Positions 1-7,354 of a stretch of DNA of 14,120 bases are shown one piece after another; the stretch's first letter is position 1, and each line of letters begins with the position of its first letter. Position numbers and translations under genes: made by a program. The notes under the pieces are model-generated. The model ran no database searches. It had not been told where the DNA came from and saw only the letters and a program-made list of their open reading frames with translations. Origin of the DNA: JAFGSZ01 sp964492185 (lineage in GTDB: Bacteria > Bacteroidota > Bacteroidia > Bacteroidales > UBA10428); assembly GCA_964492185.1 (NCBI GenBank), contig CAZBJH010000091.1, positions 1-14,120 of the forward strand. The letters run 5' to 3'.

Positions 1-519
1 AGAGCGGTTTATATGACCAATCTGATCAAATGCATGTTGCCTAAAAATCGTAAACCGAAGCGAAATGAAATTGAACAATGCGGTCGTTACCTGGAACAGG
101 AAATTGCAATTATCCGTCCGGAATTTTTAATACCCATGGGGTATCATGCGACGAAATATATATTCAGTCTTTATGGAAATAAGGATAATATACCAACAGA
201 AAGCATTGGAAAACTGTTTTATTTAAAAGGGATAAAAATATATCCAATTCCTCATCCTTCATCTGTGCTTTATAATGCTTCTATGATGCAACCCATGAAA
301 CAAATGTTTAATAAAATACACGCCTTTATGAGTGAATGTAAATGGTACCCCGTATGCCCGATGAAACGGTTTTATGAACAGGGTAAACTGGACAAAAAAT
401 GGATTGAAACTTATTGCAAAGGCGACTGGGAAAGTTGCGTGCGTTATCAAATGGAAGAAACAGGCCAACCCCATCCGGATAATATGTTGCCTGATGGCAG
501 GCTAGATAATACTTTATGA
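1..519 (+). CDS. udg: Uracil-DNA glycosylase, family 4 type, 3' part only, with Cys-rich C-terminal tail
   Basis: This is a DNA-repair enzyme that removes uracil from DNA. The frame is open from base 1 and codons before the first ATG (position 13) still read like the family (A-V-Y-M-T-N-L-x-K-C), so the gene is cut by the window edge and the ATG is internal. Counting from that Met, C7 and C23 (spacing C-x15-C) match the second pair of [4Fe-4S] ligands of family 4; the first pair and the N-terminal active-site motif must lie upstream. HPSS at residues 81-84 is the conserved C-terminal active-site motif. After about residue 108 comes a roughly 60-residue tail with C109, C115, C135 and C142 and the block YCKGDWESCVRYQMEE, which ordinary bacterial family-4 enzymes lack; it may bind metal. 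The gene converges on the respiratory operon and is unrelated to it in function. The family is clear; the tail's role is unknown. Confidence 0.85.
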   Translation, partial: RAVYMTNLIKCMLPKNRKPKRNEIEQCGRYLEQEIAIIRPEFLIPMGYHATKYIFSLYGNKDNIPTESIGKLFYLKGIKIYPIPHPSSVLYNASMMQPMKQMFNKIHAFMSECKWYPVCPMKRFYEQGKLDKKWIETYCKGDWESCVRYQMEETGQPHPDNMLPDGRLDNTL

Positions 520-520
520 T

Positions 521-539
521 GCATTCCGGCTTCGGATGC
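521..539. terminator. Hairpin between convergent genes
   Basis: GCATTCCG (521-528) pairs with CGGATGC (533-539) around a four-base GCTT loop, with one bulged T. It fills the 26-base gap between two convergent stop codons, where a bidirectional terminator is expected. The T-tracts on both sides are weak (CTTTATT on the plus strand), so termination efficiency is uncertain. Confidence 0.45.
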
Positions 540-545
540 CCTGCT

Positions 546-2396
546 TTATTCTCCGGAAAGGAATCTGTCAATTCCTTCTGAAGCAACTTTTGCATCTGCA
601 ATTGCGGTGACTGCATCCAGGTTAATGTTTACAATATCGCCGCCGGCAAAAACTTTCGGAATCGAGGTCATTCCGTTATCATCCACCCTGACTTTTTTTC
701 TTTCCGTAAATTCGAGTTTTTTAAACAGATCTTCAGGAATAAATGAGAAATCCGGGACCTGGCCGATAGCTTCGATGATCATGTCTCCTTCCAGGAACAT
801 TTCTTTTTCTTCATCGAAAGAAGGGGCGAACCGCCCCTGGTCGTCAAATACGGATTTTACTTTTTTACACAAAAGACCTTTGATATTCCCGTTATCGTTC
901 AAAACCACTTCTTTAGGCCCCCAGGCAGGATTGAACTGTATCTTTTCTTCCCTGGCTTCATGTATTTCTTCTTTGGTAGCCGGCATCTCATCCCAGTCTT
1001 CAAGTGAAACTGTTTTCACAACAGTTTGTTCTTTCGGATACTGAATGTTTTGCAGCCGCGATGCTTCACGGGCTGCATCAAGTGCCACGTTTCCACCCCC
1101 GATGACAATGATTTCTTTTCCTGCCTTCTGCTGTTTCCCTATTTTATTCTCTTTTAGGAATTCCAGAGCCAGCTCACATTTTTCATAGTTCTTCACCCGG
1201 GTAGAGCGGCTTTTTGTATTCCCGGTTCCTATGAATACCACATCATTCTTTTTTATAAGGTCGTTAAACAAGATGTCTTTACCTACACGGGTATTGAATT
1301 TGAAATTAACACCAAGTGATCCGATATAGTTCACATCTTTATCAATACTTTCCAGTGGTAAGCGATAAGTTGGCGGGCCTGTCCTCATCGTGCCCCCGCC
1401 TCCTGGCAGGGCATCATATACCGTAACATCATGTCCTTTTAACCGGAGAAAATAGGCAGCCGACAAGCCTCCCGGGCCTGCACCGATCACGGCGACTTTT
1501 TTACCTGTAGGTTCACCCGGATGCAATTCCAGTGCTGTTGTAAAATCGATGACAGTATCGGCCACGTATCGTTTCAGCCATCGTATTGAAAGGGCTTCTC
1601 CCCTGATGCTTAATGAGCAGGCATCTTCGCAATGAGCCATGCATACTCTTCCGCAGATGGAAGGAATAGGATTGTCCTCATAGATCTTTTTTAATGATTC
1701 TTCAGGCTTATCCTCATATATTGCTTTTATATAGTCTGATATTTTCAGGTGGGCAGGGCATGCTTCTTCACACAATTTACATTCCAGGCAGCGGGAAGCT
1801 TCTTTTTGTGCTTCTTCTTTGTTATAACCGATCACCTGCTCAATAAAGGAGAGTTTCCTTTTATCAGGCTCGATCATGGGCATCCTTACCCGCTCCGGTT
1901 CGAATAAAGCATATTTCAGGTCAGAAACAAAGCCGTCATAGTCTTTTTTACGATGGGACAGACTGGCTTTCAGCACCGAATATTCATCATCAGAAAAATA
2001 ATTCTCCGGTTCTTTGCTTTCATTTTTAGGAATGAACACGAATGTTTTCGGGTCATAATGAATATGAAAAAAATCGCGGGTTAGTTTTAACGAACCGGTA
2101 GGACAGATATCAATGCACAATCCGCAAAAACAGCATCTGCCGTAATCCAGTTGCGGACGTTTGTTGGTATGTCCGGGTTTGGATTCCAGTTCAGCTATTT
2201 CAACCATATCGATAGCCTGGTTGGGACAAATATCCGCGCAGTTACCACAACCTGTGCATGTATCCCAGTCGTTCACGTGAAATCCCCTGTACCTTCGCGC
2301 GGGTTCTTTCTTTTCAAACGGGTACCGCAATGTCTTTGGCTTTTCAAAGAGGTATTTCACTGCTTTAAAAGGTGCCAGAATGCTATTGCTTATCAT
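546..2396 (-). CDS. NuoI-like ferredoxin fused to GltD/NfnL-like FAD-NAD(P)H oxidoreductase
   Basis: This is the predicted electron-input subunit of the complex, 616 aa. Residues 1-125 resemble NuoI/MbxN, with two [4Fe-4S] motifs (C47-C50-C53-C57 and C88-C91-C94-C98, the latter followed by Pro). After a linker, residues 190-290 form the Fe-S domain of GltD-type proteins: C203-C206-C209-C213 and C248-C252-C256-C260. An FAD Rossmann motif follows (VIGAGPGG, 303-310), then a pyridine-nucleotide motif (VIGGGNVALDAAR, 431-443) and the C-terminal FAD motif VFAGGD (582-587). The EMPA block (470-473) is present, but the upstream Y-R-R that binds the NADPH 2'-phosphate is S464-L465-E466, which suggests NADH. 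GGAGG seven bases before the ATG fixes the start. It is the last gene of the operon, 20 bases after the NuoD-like gene, in the slot where mbx operons carry a stand-alone NuoI-like gene. NuoI alone is about 150-180 aa, so the fusion is real. It could be misannotated as glutamate synthase beta chain, but no gltB is present. Confidence 0.9.
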   Translation of the reverse strand: MISNSILAPFKAVKYLFEKPKTLRYPFEKKEPARRYRGFHVNDWDTCTGCGNCADICPNQAIDMVEIAELESKPGHTNKRPQLDYGRCCFCGLCIDICPTGSLKLTRDFFHIHYDPKTFVFIPKNESKEPENYFSDDEYSVLKASLSHRKKDYDGFVSDLKYALFEPERVRMPMIEPDKRKLSFIEQVIGYNKEEAQKEASRCLECKLCEEACPAHLKISDYIKAIYEDKPEESLKKIYEDNPIPSICGRVCMAHCEDACSLSIRGEALSIRWLKRYVADTVIDFTTALELHPGEPTGKKVAVIGAGPGGLSAAYFLRLKGHDVTVYDALPGGGGTMRTGPPTYRLPLESIDKDVNYIGSLGVNFKFNTRVGKDILFNDLIKKNDVVFIGTGNTKSRSTRVKNYEKCELALEFLKENKIGKQQKAGKEIIVIGGGNVALDAAREASRLQNIQYPKEQTVVKTVSLEDWDEMPATKEEIHEAREEKIQFNPAWGPKEVVLNDNGNIKGLLCKKVKSVFDDQGRFAPSFDEEKEMFLEGDMIIEAIGQVPDFSFIPEDLFKKLEFTERKKVRVDDNGMTSIPKVFAGGDIVNINLDAVTAIADAKVASEGIDRFLSGE

Positions 2397-2416
2397 TTTA
2401 CATCCTCCATTATTTA

Positions 2417-3514
2417 TTACCGGTCAATTTCAGGTGCTGTGATATATAAGCTGATCATGATATTTCCTACATCGGCAACACTTTCATTCACCAGTGCTTT
2501 TTCCAGTATAGTCAGCCCATGATTATACGAAGGTGTTCTGAAATGTGCCCTGCAGGGCTTATCCCCACCGTCGCTTACCAGGTAAAGTCCCAGTTCTCCT
2601 CTTGATGATTCACATCTTACATAAGCTTCGTTATCAGGAATTTTCCATTTGAACGGATTGGGGATTTTATTATATACTTCCCCTTCCGGCATTTTATCCA
2701 ACAGCTTGAAAATCATATGAACACTTTCGATCATTTCGTCCCGCACGACCCATATCCTTGAGTAAGCATCCCCGTCCGATCTTGTGGGAACTTCCCAGTC
2801 AACCTGGTCATAAGCTGCATAGGGTTCAATTTTACGAATGTCCTGTTTCATGCCGGTAGCCCTGAGAACCTGCCCCACAGCACCCATATTTTTTGCCTCT
2901 TCAAGGTTTATCTTCCCTGTATTTTTGGAACGCTGCTGAAAGATCCGGTGATTAAAAAAAGTATCGTCATAATCAGGTACTTTGCTGCCAATAGTATGTA
3001 AGGTATTGATTATTTTATCTTTAAAACCTTCCGGGAAATCGCGTCTTACCCCGCCGGGCCATATGTATATGTGATAGACCCTGCCGCCGGTAAGTTCCTC
3101 AAAAAGATCCATTATCAGATCGCGATGATACATTGCCCAGTTGGCTATGGTATCGAATCCCAGCATGTTGGCATAAGCCCATAAACCCAATAAATGAGAA
3201 CCAACCCTGGCCAGTTCCAGATGAATGCTTCTTATAAATTGCGCTCTTGGGGGGACTTCTATATCTGCTAATTTTTCAACAGCCATGGCATACATCAATT
3301 CCATATGATCGGGTTCCATAACATTGATTCTGCAAACCAGGGGGAAATTTTGTATCCATGTACGCTGTTCCATAAGCTTTTCAAATCCGCGATGAAGAAA
3401 CCCGGGGTTGGCGGTTGCTTTAACAATACGATCACCTTCAACATTCAAAGTGATACTGAAATTACCTACCATTCCCAGATGCTGGGGTCCGAAATTTAAT
3501 TCGAGTTCTCTCAT
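2417..3514 (-). CDS. NuoD/MbxL-like large subunit (49 kDa family), no Ni ligands
   Basis: This is the large peripheral-arm subunit, 365 aa, of the complex I / group 4 [NiFe]-hydrogenase family. Family marks are GPQH (9-12), FLHRGFEKL (39-47), AMAVEKL (76-82), GGVRRDFPEG (154-163), YDQVDWEVP (235-243), a GELGLYLVSDG block (306-316) and the terminal EIDR. The N-terminal hydrogenase motif CGxC is replaced by a single Cys (C61, in LVCRIN), and the C-terminal DPCxxC is replaced by TAPEIDR, so no Ni-Fe site can form. The His that helps bind quinone in complex I (second His of GPQHPxxHG) is Val16; the quinone-site Tyr of the 49-kDa subunit appears kept as Y75. It starts by ATGA overlap with the NuoC-like stop, with AGGAAGG upstream. 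Fold and family are sure; the reaction at this site is not. Confidence 0.92.
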   Translation of the reverse strand: MRELELNFGPQHLGMVGNFSITLNVEGDRIVKATANPGFLHRGFEKLMEQRTWIQNFPLVCRINVMEPDHMELMYAMAVEKLADIEVPPRAQFIRSIHLELARVGSHLLGLWAYANMLGFDTIANWAMYHRDLIMDLFEELTGGRVYHIYIWPGGVRRDFPEGFKDKIINTLHTIGSKVPDYDDTFFNHRIFQQRSKNTGKINLEEAKNMGAVGQVLRATGMKQDIRKIEPYAAYDQVDWEVPTRSDGDAYSRIWVVRDEMIESVHMIFKLLDKMPEGEVYNKIPNPFKWKIPDNEAYVRCESSRGELGLYLVSDGGDKPCRAHFRTPSYNHGLTILEKALVNESVADVGNIMISLYITAPEIDR

Positions 3515-4029
3515 ATTCCTTCCTTTTTATTGTCTACAAAAGGAACCTGGTCAAATACATCCTGTACATATTTTCGTGTATCAAAATCCTTCCTGAAAGG
3601 AGGGATTTCATATTCCCTTTCAAGCAAAAGCGGCGTTAACCTGGGATGGCCGTCAAAATGGACACCGAACAGCTCATGCAGTTCGCGTTCGTAAGGTTCG
3701 GCATTTTCAAACAGGTTTAATACTGTTTGTATTTCGGCTTTATCTCTTGCTATTTTGGTTTTAACAAGTATGTTCATAATTCCTTTTTCCCTGTTCTCTG
3801 TATATGCAGTCAATATATAAACAAGTTCGATTTCATTGTCTTTGATCCGGTCTACACAGGATATCAGAGCCAGGTGATCAAATCCATCATTTTTCAGGGA
3901 GCTTAGTATGGTGATCACTACATTCTTTTTGCAGACAACAATCAGTCTGTACTCATCTGAAATATCTACCTGAATATCATTAAATGATGATAACAGCTTC
4001 TTTTTAAGCGATGTAACTGTGTAATCCAT
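3511..4029 (-). CDS. NuoC/MbxK-like subunit (30 kDa family)
   Basis: This 172-aa soluble peripheral-arm subunit holds the NuoD-like and NuoB-like proteins together at the membrane junction. The signature is ERELHELFGVHFDGHP (residues 114-129), matching the NuoC/HycE-N consensus ERExxDLFGxxFxGHP, followed by LTPLLL. The N-terminal 100 residues are poorly conserved, as is usual. It carries no cofactor ligands. The stop codon overlaps the start of the NuoD-like gene by four bases, and the NuoB-like gene ends three bases upstream, so all three are co-translated. Unlike E. coli NuoCD or HycE, C and D are separate genes here, as in mbh/mbx operons. Confidence 0.9.
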   Translation of the reverse strand: MDYTVTSLKKKLLSSFNDIQVDISDEYRLIVVCKKNVVITILSSLKNDGFDHLALISCVDRIKDNEIELVYILTAYTENREKGIMNILVKTKIARDKAEIQTVLNLFENAEPYERELHELFGVHFDGHPRLTPLLLEREYEIPPFRKDFDTRKYVQDVFDQVPFVDNKKEGI

Positions 4030-4032
4030 TTT

Positions 4033-4584
4033 CTAGTCTTTAATTGAAAACAATGGCGGCCATTCCAGTTTACCCAGAACTTTTTCCTGGTTTGCCCGGT
4101 AAGAGTTGTAATTTTTCCTGTAATTTTTATAACCGTCGGCCATTCCTTTATCTATTAATGTCCATAGGTGGGTAACAGCAACAAATACAGCTTCCGGCCG
4201 GGGCATGCATCCTGCAATCCATCCGTCAACCGGAATGTATTTATCAAGGTGTTTTATGGTGTTATAGGAGTCCCAGTACATTCCACCGTTGATCGGGCAT
4301 GATCCGAAACCCACAGTATACTTAGGTTCAGGCATCTGTTCATAGGAGCGGATGATCGCCCTCAATGTTTTTACCGAGACATATCCTGTAATTAAGAATA
4401 AATTAGCCTGTCGCGGGGTAGCTACAGGAATAACACCAAATCGCTCTGCATCCCATCGGGCAGTTATAGTGGGAGGTATTTCAATAATTCCACAACCCGT
4501 GCAAAAATACAGTGCATGGAGAGAATATTTTTGTCCCATTTTGCCCGGTGATTTGAGCCATTTGCCAAGCTTGTTTCTATCCAT
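4033..4584 (-). CDS. NuoB/MbxJ-like small subunit carrying the proximal [4Fe-4S] cluster
   Basis: This 183-aa subunit carries the last iron-sulfur cluster (the equivalent of N2) before the active-site cavity shared with the NuoD-like subunit. The four ligands are C28 and C31 (CTGC), C96 (GSCPINGG) and C126 (AGCMPRPE). Family blocks are DAERFG (45-50), TPRQANLFLITG (56-67) and MPEPKYTVGFGSC (84-96). Complex I NuoB has two adjacent cysteines at the first site; CxxC here is the spacing of group 4 hydrogenase and MBX small subunits. The usual GCPPRPE reads GCMPRPE. The ATG has a modest GGATAG upstream. It lies 23 bases after the NuoH-like gene, the same M-J order as in mbx operons. Confidence 0.92.
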   Translation of the reverse strand: MDRNKLGKWLKSPGKMGQKYSLHALYFCTGCGIIEIPPTITARWDAERFGVIPVATPRQANLFLITGYVSVKTLRAIIRSYEQMPEPKYTVGFGSCPINGGMYWDSYNTIKHLDKYIPVDGWIAGCMPRPEAVFVAVTHLWTLIDKGMADGYKNYRKNYNSYRANQEKVLGKLEWPPLFSIKD

Positions 4585-4607
4585 ATTCTATCCGTTTTTA
4601 AAAAATA

Positions 4608-5498
4608 TTAACCTGTTATTACAGCAATGATCAATCCAACAAATGCCAGCAAAGCCGGCCAGCGCCATAAATATCTGATTGCCTGCTCTATTCTGAAGCG
4701 CGGGGTAACAGCATTAACAAAAAGAAAAAGAATAAACACGATCAGCATTTTCAAAAAAAAGTACCCCGGGTTACCGGCACCTCCTAAAAACAAGTTTGTA
4801 AAAAGCGATATACCGATAAACACATTGAAAGCATGTTGTATCGTTGTGAAAGCCAGAAATTTGCCCCCGTATTCTGCCATTGGTCCGGAAGCTATTTCCT
4901 GTGGGGCCTGTATCATTTCAAAGGGCCTGAAACCTATTATGGCAGGAAGGATCAAAGCATAGGCTATTCCTGACAAAAGTAAAGGCAAATGTTGGAACGA
5001 CCATCCTGTCAATAGCTGTATATTTACAATTTCAGCTATGGAAATGGTGTTATAATATGTCATCACAGCCAGAAATATTAACAATAAGGGAACTTCGTAT
5101 CCCATGGCTAAAAGAAATTTCCTTGATATTCCTATGCTTGCATTTGGATTGGCTGCATCACCGGCACTTAATGCCAATCCTAAAGGAGATATAAGCATAA
5201 GATAAATAATTACAAGTAATCCGCCCGATTCACTTAAAGGACACATTTTCCCCAAAGGAAGGAAAAGTAATACCACAACTGATCCGGTGAGAGAGAATAT
5301 AATACCAAGATTGAACAGGGTTCCGTGACTGGTGCTTGTCTGGCTGAATAGTTTTATAATATCTATAAACGGCTGTGCAATTGGTGGCCCGTACCTCCAG
5401 TGGATCCTTGCCATTATTTTTCTTGATAATCCCAGAAAGAATAATCCAATGATAAGGGCTGATAAAATGATGATCATGATTTCAAATACAATATCCAT
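4608..5498 (-). CDS. NuoH/MbxM-like membrane subunit
   Basis: This integral membrane subunit, about 296 aa and roughly eight helices, links the peripheral arm to the antiporter subunits. Motifs are YGPPIAQPFIDIIKL (38-52 counted from the upstream ATG), GFRPFEMIQAPQEIASGP (191-208), AEYGGKFLAF (210-219) and TPRFRIEQAIRYLWRWP (267-283), all typical of the NuoH/HycD/EchB family, with the EIASGP form favoured by hydrogenase-type members. Two in-frame ATGs exist, at 5504 and 5498. GGAG is two bases from the first but eight from the second, and the second forms a TAATG overlap with the preceding stop, so 5498 is chosen. Coupling by stop-restart with the upstream antiporter gene is likely. Confidence 0.92.
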   Translation of the reverse strand: MDIVFEIMIIILSALIIGLFFLGLSRKIMARIHWRYGPPIAQPFIDIIKLFSQTSTSHGTLFNLGIIFSLTGSVVVLLFLPLGKMCPLSESGGLLVIIYLMLISPLGLALSAGDAANPNASIGISRKFLLAMGYEVPLLLIFLAVMTYYNTISIAEIVNIQLLTGWSFQHLPLLLSGIAYALILPAIIGFRPFEMIQAPQEIASGPMAEYGGKFLAFTTIQHAFNVFIGISLFTNLFLGGAGNPGYFFLKMLIVFILFLFVNAVTPRFRIEQAIRYLWRWPALLAFVGLIIAVITG

Positions 5499-7354
5499 TA
5501 CCATATCTCCCAGTTTATTTGAATGAAGATTAACAGTGCCAGAAACAGAATGATATACATTACATAATAGCCAATATCTCCTGCATAAATACGCCTTATT
5601 CCCGAACCCAAATTCTTAATACTATGAGCGAGCTTTTGATAAAAATCGTCAACAAAATCTCTCAGATACCGGGATATCATCCGGTTCAAGGGGTTATAAA
5701 ATTCAATTGTATAATGGTATTTCTCTTTAGGAATACCGAACCCCGCCGCATAATTATCATCCTGTCCTGTTTTTATCTCTTCACGTCCGGCTTTAAACAG
5801 CAGCCAAATGATGATAGCAGTTACTGAAATTGCAGCAAAAATATTGACAGTGTTCAACATGCCGGTTTCAGATGTTATTCCCCATAATGAAATATCCAAT
5901 GATTCAAGTCCCGCTGACATGATGATCTCATTGATCACTTTTAGAGGAATGCCGGGAAGAATTCCAAAGATCAGGATGATCATGCTAAGTGTAATAATGG
6001 GAAGCTGCATGCTGAATGGCGCCCTTTTTATGGCGTGGTATTTTTCAGGCAGCTGACCCAGAAAGATATTATGGAGAAATTTAAAAAGTGAGAGTATAGT
6101 GCCCCATGTTCCTAATAATGCTGCAAAAGCCAGGAAAGGATAATTATCAAGAATTAAAGTTTTATAAATAAGCCATTTGGACACAAATCCATTTGTCAGG
6201 GGAATACCTATTAATCCACAAGCACCTATCAGGGCGCCTATAAAGGTTACGGGCATTTTTTTTATTAATCCCCCAAGTGAATTCAGGTCCCTTACTCCCC
6301 GGGTTCTGTATTCGATTGCTCCCACTACCAAAAAAAGCAGCGCGATATACGAGGTGTGATTTATTATATGAAATATTCCTCCCGCGACACCTAAACTGCT
6401 GCCTACGGCAATACCAATTACCATATATCCGCCCTGACCGACACCGTGCCATGCCAGAAGGCGTTTCGAATCGTTTTGAAGCATAGCTATAAACGTGGGA
6501 ATAAGTATATTTATAGCGCCAATCCAGGCTAAAATATAATTAAAGCTGATTAGACCCTTACCCAGGTTTAAAAACAAGTCAACCCCTGCTATTACTAAAA
6601 AGATAACAAGAAATCCGTACATTCCCATTCTCACCAGTATTCCGGAAAGGATAGCGGAAAATGGAGACGGGGCTTCCGAATGGGCAGGAGGGAGCCAGGT
6701 ATGAAAAGGCCATACGGCATTTTTTATTCCAAATGCAATAAAAAAGAGAATGAAAATAAATAAAACAAATCCGTTGGATGCAGAAGATAAAATATTTGAA
6801 AGTTCTTCTATGGTGAATGTGCTATAACGCGAATACAGAGAGAGCATACCTATAAGCATAGCTACAGAACCGGCTATTGACATAACAATATATTTCATTC
6901 CTGCAGGGAGGGCAGGGCCCCGGTTATAACTAATTAGCAGGAACGTACCCCACGACATGATCTCCCAGAAAATGTAAAACATGATCAGGTCACCTGACAA
7001 CACGATCCCGATCATACTGGCATTTACAAGTAAGATCATTAAATAATAAAAATCTGTTCTTTCTTTTTCTTTTATATAGCTTAAAGAAAAAATAACAGCA
7101 AGCGAACCTACAATTGCAATGGTCATGGCAAAAAACCACGATAAGGTATTAAGCCTTAAAATCAGCGGAAAATTTAAAAAACCTGTATTAAACCGGTAGC
7201 TGACAGGATGATTATAAAGAAAAGCAATACAAACTACCAGGGACAGGGAAATAACTACGGCAATTACATCCCTGGTTTTTTCAGATATTTTCGATGCAAG
7301 ATATGTTAATAATGCACCTCCAAAAGCAATTGCAAGTATAATTTGCAGGTTCAT
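5498..7354 (-). CDS. Second antiporter subunit, NuoL/HyfB/MbxH'-like
   Basis: This 618-aa proton/cation-channel subunit of the NuoL/M/N-MrpA/D family has about 14 core helices. Conserved charges include E131 (IFWEIMSWG, helix 5), K211 and H218 (FGIKNAVWPFHTWLPPAHSE, helix 7), K298-R299 (KRLLAWH) and K393 (FVSKW, helix 12). Two changes stand out: the helix-8 Lys is R242 (LVRMGMYG), and the Lys of the NHxxxKALLF motif is I337. The C-terminal 90 residues (DNYAAGFGIP, then YNPLNRMISRYLRDF, then a last helix after AGDIGYYVMY) are a soluble-plus-helix tail like HyfB/EchA-type proteins. It overlaps mrpD by ATGA. Presence of this second antiporter next to MrpD mirrors the H/H' pair of mbx operons. 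Confidence 0.9.
   Translation of the reverse strand: MNLQIILAIAFGGALLTYLASKISEKTRDVIAVVISLSLVVCIAFLYNHPVSYRFNTGFLNFPLILRLNTLSWFFAMTIAIVGSLAVIFSLSYIKEKERTDFYYLMILLVNASMIGIVLSGDLIMFYIFWEIMSWGTFLLISYNRGPALPAGMKYIVMSIAGSVAMLIGMLSLYSRYSTFTIEELSNILSSASNGFVLFIFILFFIAFGIKNAVWPFHTWLPPAHSEAPSPFSAILSGILVRMGMYGFLVIFLVIAGVDLFLNLGKGLISFNYILAWIGAINILIPTFIAMLQNDSKRLLAWHGVGQGGYMVIGIAVGSSLGVAGGIFHIINHTSYIALLFLVVGAIEYRTRGVRDLNSLGGLIKKMPVTFIGALIGACGLIGIPLTNGFVSKWLIYKTLILDNYPFLAFAALLGTWGTILSLFKFLHNIFLGQLPEKYHAIKRAPFSMQLPIITLSMIILIFGILPGIPLKVINEIIMSAGLESLDISLWGITSETGMLNTVNIFAAISVTAIIIWLLFKAGREEIKTGQDDNYAAGFGIPKEKYHYTIEFYNPLNRMISRYLRDFVDDFYQKLAHSIKNLGSGIRRIYAGDIGYYVMYIILFLALLIFIQINWEIW

Noticed and set aside
607..1044. 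145-codon plus-strand open frame
   Set aside because: It lies antisense within the fusion oxidoreductase, has no recognisable domain, and the minus-strand protein has clear FAD/NAD motifs there.
546..2396. Glutamate synthase small subunit (gltD)
   Set aside because: The protein has an N-terminal NuoI-like ferredoxin, sits in a respiratory operon and has no gltB partner; only the fold is shared.
2417..4584. Membrane-bound [NiFe]-hydrogenase (Mbh/Ech type)
   Set aside because: The large subunit lacks both CxxC nickel-binding pairs, and no maturation genes are nearby.
6162..6452. 96-codon minus-strand open frame
   Set aside because: It is an out-of-frame reading inside the second antiporter gene, rich in Arg/Gly/Ser as expected of a shadow.
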